From positions 1,240,001 through 1,304,000 of the forward strand of contig JAHQIY010000012.1 in NCBI GenBank assembly GCA_019054805.1: a DNA stretch of 64,000 bases. The letters are read 5' to 3'. Source of the stretch: Brachionus manjavacas. Its lineage: Eukaryota > Rotifera > Eurotatoria > Ploima > Brachionidae. The translations under genes were made by a program, and so were the position numbers. The notes under the pieces were generated by a model that saw nothing but the letters and a program-made list of their open reading frames with translations, was not told the origin of the DNA and ran no database searches. Shown here in pieces: positions 59,163 to 64,000 of this stretch (its first letter is position 1; each line of letters opens with the position of its first letter).

Positions 59163-59851
59163 GGCCCAAAAAATGATTTTTTTTGCTAAAATTCTTCAAT
59201 TTTAAAAAATTGAAATCTTAATTGCATACCTTTTTGAAGATAATTAAAATCTCTACATTCTATTATTAAAAAATGAATATTTTTTTTGGAGCTCTATGTC
59301 AAAATTTGCCAAAAGTAAACATAGTTTGTTTTATTAAGTTCTAGAATTAAGTTACTTAATTATGGTTTTGTTTGTCCTTTTTTGATATGTAAATTTAATT
59401 CTTGCACATCATACTTTTTCAGCTTTACACTATATATCAATCAAGTGTATTTTTCTAACTGTAAAATTTTATATTTGAATGTGTTAACTAATTTTTTCTT
59501 AAGTTTATTTTAATTTTTTCAAAAGTATTTGTATCTAGCACTCAAAATTATACTTAAAAAAGAAATTTAAATATTAAATTTCAATAAGTGATAAAATGAA
59601 AATAAACTTTACAAAAATTAAATTGTCTCTTAATAAAATTTAAAAAGTGCTTTTTTTTCTTTAAATTATTAAATAAAAATTGCCTAAGTTAAAAGCATTA
59701 AATAAATTAAGAGAAATTCTGACAGATAGATCCATAATAAACATTCATTTTTTATAAAAGAATGTAGAGATTTTAATTATCTTCAAAACGGTAAGCAATA
59801 AGGTTTTCAATTTTTTGAAATTAAGGAATTTTAGTAAAAAAATATGGTCCG
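59163..59851. mobile_element. 689-bp TTAA-flanked inverted-repeat element
   Basis: Both ends are bordered by TTAA (59159-59162, 59852-59855). About 115 bases at each end are imperfect inverted repeats, best conserved at GAAGATAATTAAAATCTCTA with CATTC (59237-59261) and its complement (59753-59777). The interior is AT-rich without a frame. TTAA ends suit piggyBac or Kolobok-type elements. Confidence 0.6.
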
Positions 59852-59949
59852 TTAATAGCAACTCAGGATTTTAGAATTTTTTTTAGTTTAAAAGTAAAAA
59901 AATAAAAATTCGAATAAAATTTTTTAAATGTATTTTTCAACTTGTTAAT

Positions 59950-60666
59950 TCAGAATTCAAATTTAAATTTAATAAACAAAAAAATTAAAAATACAAAATT
60001 TAAGCAATAATTAAAAAATATAAGCCATCCAGGTACACCAACTAAGCGATTGAAATAAAATGACAATTCCTTTAATAGCATTGAAATGCAGGCGTTCTTA
60101 GGATTGGGCTTAATACAGCATTCTAATTTGACCCGTTCACTCAAATCGCCCGGTTCTAACCCAGAACAACAATCATTCTGTAAGCTTACGTCAACTAAAT
60201 AAGCACAATGGTTATGCACACCATTTAGGTTACTTAGAAATGAGGCATCGAAAAAATTCCACAAAGAGCTGGGCCTTTTTATTTTGATCAATTGACCATT
60301 TCGAATTTGCATCTCATACTTTGGAATCAGAACCAAATATAAAATAAGAAAAACAACATTTGCCAAAATAAACCAAGACAAACAAATTGTGTTGATATAA
60401 AAATTTTTTTTATGCAAAAATTTCAAGCTGATTAGACCAAAGATGCCATACAAAATACTTAAGATAGAGTAGATAATTATTATAGTGGTTGTGTTAGCTA
60501 TGGTTTGAGATAGATTAAATATTGACACTAATTCTTTTATAAGACTGAAGTTGGATACAATGTGCCATTGAAACAAACATGCTGTTAATAGAAGGATGCT
60601 ACTTATGAGTGATGTTAGAATGTTTTGGATTTTTAGAAATTTTACTAGACTCTCGTATTCTGTCAT
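59950..60666 (-). CDS. Tetraspanin-like four-helix membrane protein
   Basis: Single exon, 238 residues. Four hydrophobic helices at about 14-34, 59-80, 91-115 and 212-234. A short first loop and a large second loop (about 116-210) contain DCCSG at 165-169 and ECC further on: the tetraspanin signature is CCG, here CC-Ser-Gly, plus further Cys that would close the disulfides. Tetraspanins organise membrane microdomains. Length is normal. It is divergent outside the loop signature, so a related four-helix family is possible. Confidence 0.75.
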   Translation of the reverse strand: MTEYESLVKFLKIQNILTSLISSILLLTACLFQWHIVSNFSLIKELVSIFNLSQTIANTTTIIIIYSILSILYGIFGLISLKFLHKKNFYINTICLSWFILANVVFLILYLVLIPKYEMQIRNGQLIKIKRPSSLWNFFDASFLSNLNGVHNHCAYLVDVSLQNDCCSGLEPGDLSERVKLECCIKPNPKNACISMLLKELSFYFNRLVGVPGWLIFFNYCLNFVFLIFLFIKFKFEF

Positions 60667-61560
60667 TTTTTTAATTATTTTAAAAAAAAATTTAAAAATT
60701 TTAATTCAATTGTTTTTTAATTTTTGAATAAAAATGGGAGTAATTTTGTAGTATTGAAATTTTAATTAGACTCTTATTTGTTTATTATGATTTAATGTTT
60801 AAATTCAAGGGTCTTGTAACAATCAATTTTAAAAGTAGTAAGGTAAATTTAAAAATTATGAGTAATTTTGGATCTATCATACTACTAGATTTAATTTAAA
60901 TTTCGTAAATTAAACTTATTAATTAGAATACATATCTAAAAGTTGGTTTTTAGTCAGGAATGTTGGCTATGGTAAGGAGAGACTGTCAAAATATGCTTTA
61001 GCAAATTTCGTGTTGCGGCGCATATTTTTTCTAAATAAGCATATAAAAAATTTCAAACAAATATAGCATTATAAAGGAATTTAAAAAATTTTTAAACCTT
61101 AAAAGCATATTTTAAAGAACTTCGGAGCATATTTTAGAGCATGTATTTTTTTTTTTTAAATATTTTGACAGTGTCTCTAGTGATTAGCTGATTTCGGTTA
61201 ACCAAATTTCAATGACCATGGTCTAAAGTTGTTGATAAGCAATAATTTTTTTTATTATTTTTTGACACTTTTATAAAAAAGTATAGTGAAAAAGCATGAT
61301 TAAAAAAATATTATATTCTTATTACATTTGTTCAAAATAAAAAAATATTTAACAAAAATGGTTTTTCTATTAAACTTGTGGTATAATTAACTATTTTTTT
61401 GGTAAAACAATATTATGGCTCCTCAAAAAAAAAAATTTATAATAAAAAGGCATTGACAAGCTGAATATTTAGTTTTTAATCAAATTTAGAAAAATATTCA
61501 GTACAAAATGAAAAAAAAGAACAGAAAAAATGTAAAAAAATTGAATAACTTTTTTTCTAA
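60667..61560. other. AT-rich intergenic region with a small MITE
   Basis: About 60978-61176 is bounded by GACTGTCAAAATATGC and the complement of GACACTGTCAAAATATT, about 200 bp, with inner GCATATTTT repeats: a likely MITE. At 61414 a frame begins MAPQKKKFIIKR, resembling 22709. Otherwise nothing. Confidence 0.4.
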
Positions 61561-61587
61561 AGGTTTAAACTTAGTTCTGTAAATGTA

Positions 61588-61755
61588 AGATAGTGCAACT
61601 TTCAAAGTTGCATCAAATATCAAAGCCTTCTAAATTTGCAGAGTTATGCAGAAATTAAATTTCAATATAATCGAGCGTGGTGCATTTTGCAGAGATTCTG
61701 CACACCATTAGCAGACTTTTACAGTTGATGCAACTTTGAATGTTGCACCATGCTG
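61588..61755. repeat. Inverted TGCAACTTT repeat cluster
   Basis: GTGCAACTTTCAAAGTTGCA at 61590-61609 is itself palindromic, and TGATGCAACTTTGAATGTTG at 61726-61745 is an inverted match to its end. Between them GTGCATTTTGCAGAGATTCT with GCAC forms a stem. It lies directly before a mariner fragment and may be part of that element. Confidence 0.5.
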
Positions 61756-61774
61756 CATTTTTAAATTTCATAGA

Positions 61775-62000
61775 CATATATCATTGAAAGTGGCAATGCA
61801 ATTAATCAGATCTTTTACAAAGATGAATGTCTGAGCAAGAGATTGCTTCCCTTCATCAATAAGTATCATTCAAACAAAAAATTTTTTATTCTCGCCCGAC
61901 TTGGCTAGCTCTCATTACGCAGGAGATGAGATGTCTGCGTTTAATCAGTCTAACATCAATGAAGACCATAATGGAAGGTGTCAAAAGTCGAAATGACAAA
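61775..62000 (+). pseudogene. Mariner-like transposase fragment
   Basis: Plus strand: SGNAINQIFYKDECLSKRLL, PFINKYHSNKK, then after a frame change NFLFSPDLASSHYAGDEMSA. The FxPDLASSHYA motif contains the second catalytic Asp of Tc1/mariner DD-type transposases and the preceding ECLxKRLLPF is its usual neighbour. The last catalytic part with the NPPNxP motif is missing. Confidence 0.75.
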
Positions 62001-62470
62001 TTCGAAAAAATGATATAATAGAAGTAAAGCTCTAAATTCTCTTTCTAAATCACCTGACCTCAGTCTGCATTCTTTAAAATGAAGGAGTTACGATCTTTTG
62101 AAAAAATTCCCAAAATTTTGTCTTCACCCGTTAAAAACATTTTTTTTAAAGTACTTTAAGGGGTAAATATAATTTGTTTTCTAATTTGAAGAAAGTATCT
62201 TCTTATTAATTAGCACAAAAACTTGAATAAGAAATGAAGAATCTGTTTTTTAAATTTAAATATTGTTTGTTTTCTAATTTTGGAGGAAAATGTATTCTAA
62301 TTAGAATGATTTTTTTTGGTTTTCTTCAATCAAAATGATTAGCAAATAATCATTTTTAATAATCAAAATTTTTTATCTTAAGTTTTAAAAATTTATATCT
62401 TAAAAAAAGAACCTTAGCAATCTCGATTTTTATTCATAGCGTCATCACGTGATTTAAGGATAAATTTCAA

Positions 62471-63015
62471 ATGGAAAGATCGCCAGCGAACCCAAGCGAA
62501 ATTCAATGTTGGAATTTTAAGAATTCAGTCAAACTGAATTTTAAAAAATTGGAGAGACCTGTTAATCACAGAAAAATATTTAATCAACTCAAATGTCCAC
62601 TTAAAGACTCGTAATTTAAAGAAATTACAGCTATTTACAATTCCTCTTCAAACAAAATATGGATTGTAAAGTTCCAACATGTTTTTACCGCTTCTAAAGT
62701 CTTTGAACGTTTAATCGAAATAAATGGTGACTTTTTCAAGCTTGAAGATGCTAACAAATTGCCAGTGACATGAGGATACTCGATATTTACACTTCTCTAT
62801 CTCCCAGAAGATTTCAACAAGGAATTACTCCGAGACTTTTTCGATGATGTTAAAATCAATGATCTCAAAGAACAAATTTCAGAAGAAACGTACAAAGATA
62901 GTCAAGTAAAAAACGGTCGTCACAGTCCAGTCAAAAAAGTATGCATACTCCAGTTTTACCAATCAGTCTTAAAAAAGATTGCAAACAGCTTAACTGCTCA
63001 AATTTTGGAAAATTA
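62471..63015 (+). pseudogene. LINE ORF1-like remnant
   Basis: ATG at 62471. Reads MERSPANPSEIQCWNFKN, then after one stop FKEITAIYNSSSNKIWIVKF, QHVFTASKVFERLIEINGDF and after another stop GYSIFTLLYLPEDFNKELLR DFFDD. The pattern of a hydrophobic W.VKF strand, a helix with Ala/Leu and a second strand before a D..L helix fits an RNA-recognition-like fold seen in ORF1 proteins of some LINEs. It directly precedes an endonuclease frame on the same strand. Confidence 0.5.
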
Positions 63016-63240
63016 ATGGATCAATGAACAAAGCCCCTCTTTACAAATACTCATACAAGTAAGCAAATCAAGGGCGTTTCAGAATCCGACGATTCACAAC
63101 AGCAGAATCGAAAAAACTAAAAACCAAACTAATGATCAAGAAAAATGTGACCTTGACTTATTTCAAGACAACAATTTTGGACCTACATCAAAAGAAAACC
63201 ATTCCGATTTAATACAAAAACATTCCAACTCAAATAAACA

Positions 63241-64000
63241 ATGGAGAAAAATCTATCAAGTCAATCTGCTTTTAAGAACAGGTTAGTAATTACACTTTGG
63301 AATTGTCTTCATTTGCCTAGTGTGGTTAATCTCTTAGGCAATTTTTTAGCTCAAAAATTTCCCTTCATTGTTTTGCTCAATGAATTAAAAATAGAATTGA
63401 GTGGGGCAAATTTTTATCTTGATTTTCACAATTATCAGTTCATAACAAAACCCCTCAACAAGTATGGAGGAGGAGTAGATATTTTAATTAAAGAAGAAAT
63501 TGAATTTATACAAGATTTTTCTTATGAGGAATTCAAATACGAACTCCTTAGTATGAAACTGAATTTAAGAAAGAATAATAAATTATTTGTATTTAGTCTT
63601 TATAATCCATCCAATATATCTCTGAACTTTGAGCTTATAAAGTGGAAAATGAAGATATCAGTTAAAAAGTCGTGTTCAGTAGTTTTTTCAAAGTACAAAA
63701 AAGAGAGCGGTAATCGTAACTTTAAAATTTATGGAAAAAGAAAAGTTAGACAAAGAGAAATCAAGTTTCTTGGTATTAAATTTGATTCAAGGTAAATCTT
63801 AATATACAGCTAGACAAAATTAAAGAACGCTGCAATAAAAGGCTTTATTTTATTGAGATATTGTCAAATAAAAAATGAGGTCTTACTCAAAACACACTAT
63901 GAAATTTAAATAAATCTTTAGTCGGATCAATTTTAGACAATTCTTTTTCTTGCTTGAATTCATTTTCAGAAAAAAAAATCAAAAAACTAAAAGCAATTCA
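63241..64000 (+). pseudogene. LINE ORF2 with internal deletion, runs off the window
   Basis: ATG at 63241, 184 residues to the stop at 63793-63795, then it continues in another frame. Residues 1-135 are an endonuclease start (LVITLWNCLHLPSVVNLLGN, FPFIVLLNELKIELSGAN, YGGGVDILIKEEIEFIQDFS, LFVFSLYNPSN). At about residue 137-140 it switches to WKMKISVKKSCSVVFSKYKK and REIKFLGIKFDSR, which belong after the YADD motif of the reverse transcriptase. So the end of the endonuclease and most of the palm are deleted in frame. After 63795: IQLDKIKERCNKRLYFIEIL, then GSILDNSFSCLNSFSEKKIK, the thumb region. Confidence 0.75.

Overview
The window reads as nuclear DNA of a small invertebrate animal. Clear animal genes (a DEG/ENaC channel, a tetraspanin, a seven-helix receptor, a fukutin-like protein, a myotubularin, a purine nucleoside phosphorylase and a multi-domain chitinase) sit in extremely AT-rich DNA crowded with transposon remains. 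Most of these genes have a single exon, and the resolved short introns are 68 to 82 bases. Low GC, compact genes, and many MULE-type and TTAA-flanked elements would suit a monogonont rotifer; that assignment is inference, and only the animal origin is well supported.

Layout. 1-190: end of a non-LTR endonuclease. 812-21898 (+): a chitinase gene whose 5' end lies outside the window. It appears here as three tandem units. Units 1 and 2 differ at only about ten exon positions over 1.4 kb. The junctions encode two complete GH18 domains plus the end of a third, and unit 3 ends in a CBM14 chitin-binding domain. The 7.6-kb and 9.3-kb introns between units hold a LINE fragment, a gag remnant, a 728-bp TA-flanked element, a MULE DNA-binding remnant, a MULE lacking its catalytic core, and a 3.1-kb TTAA-flanked transposon with 531-bp inverted repeats.

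22-36 kb: an intact fukutin-like gene (24.6 kb, +), a decayed Ty3/Gypsy element with one LTR (25.9-28.7 kb), an inverted second Gypsy integrase piece, a perfect 65-bp hairpin, a DEG/ENaC channel gene (30.8-32.3 kb, -) and several short inverted-repeat elements. 36.4-38.7 kb (+): an orphan seven-helix receptor with a large ectodomain. 38.9-40.1 kb: a TA-flanked element with another element nested inside. 40.4-47.1 kb (-): an active-site-intact myotubularin in two exons split by a 5-kb intron of repeats.

48-64 kb: a 5'-truncated LINE (-), purine nucleoside phosphorylase (53 kb, -), a LINE endonuclease remnant split by a Tigger-like element, a 1.18-kb MULE-type element with arrays of GTAC motifs at both ends, a tetraspanin-like gene (60 kb, -), a mariner fragment, and a LINE with an internal deletion running off the window end.

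The host genes do not form a pathway. Chitin turnover, membrane sensing and signalling, phosphoinositide metabolism, purine salvage and glycan modification are simply neighbours. The most unusual features are the near-identical chitinase units, with a one-base deletion in one linker, and several transposon derivatives that keep DNA-binding parts while lacking an intact catalytic core.
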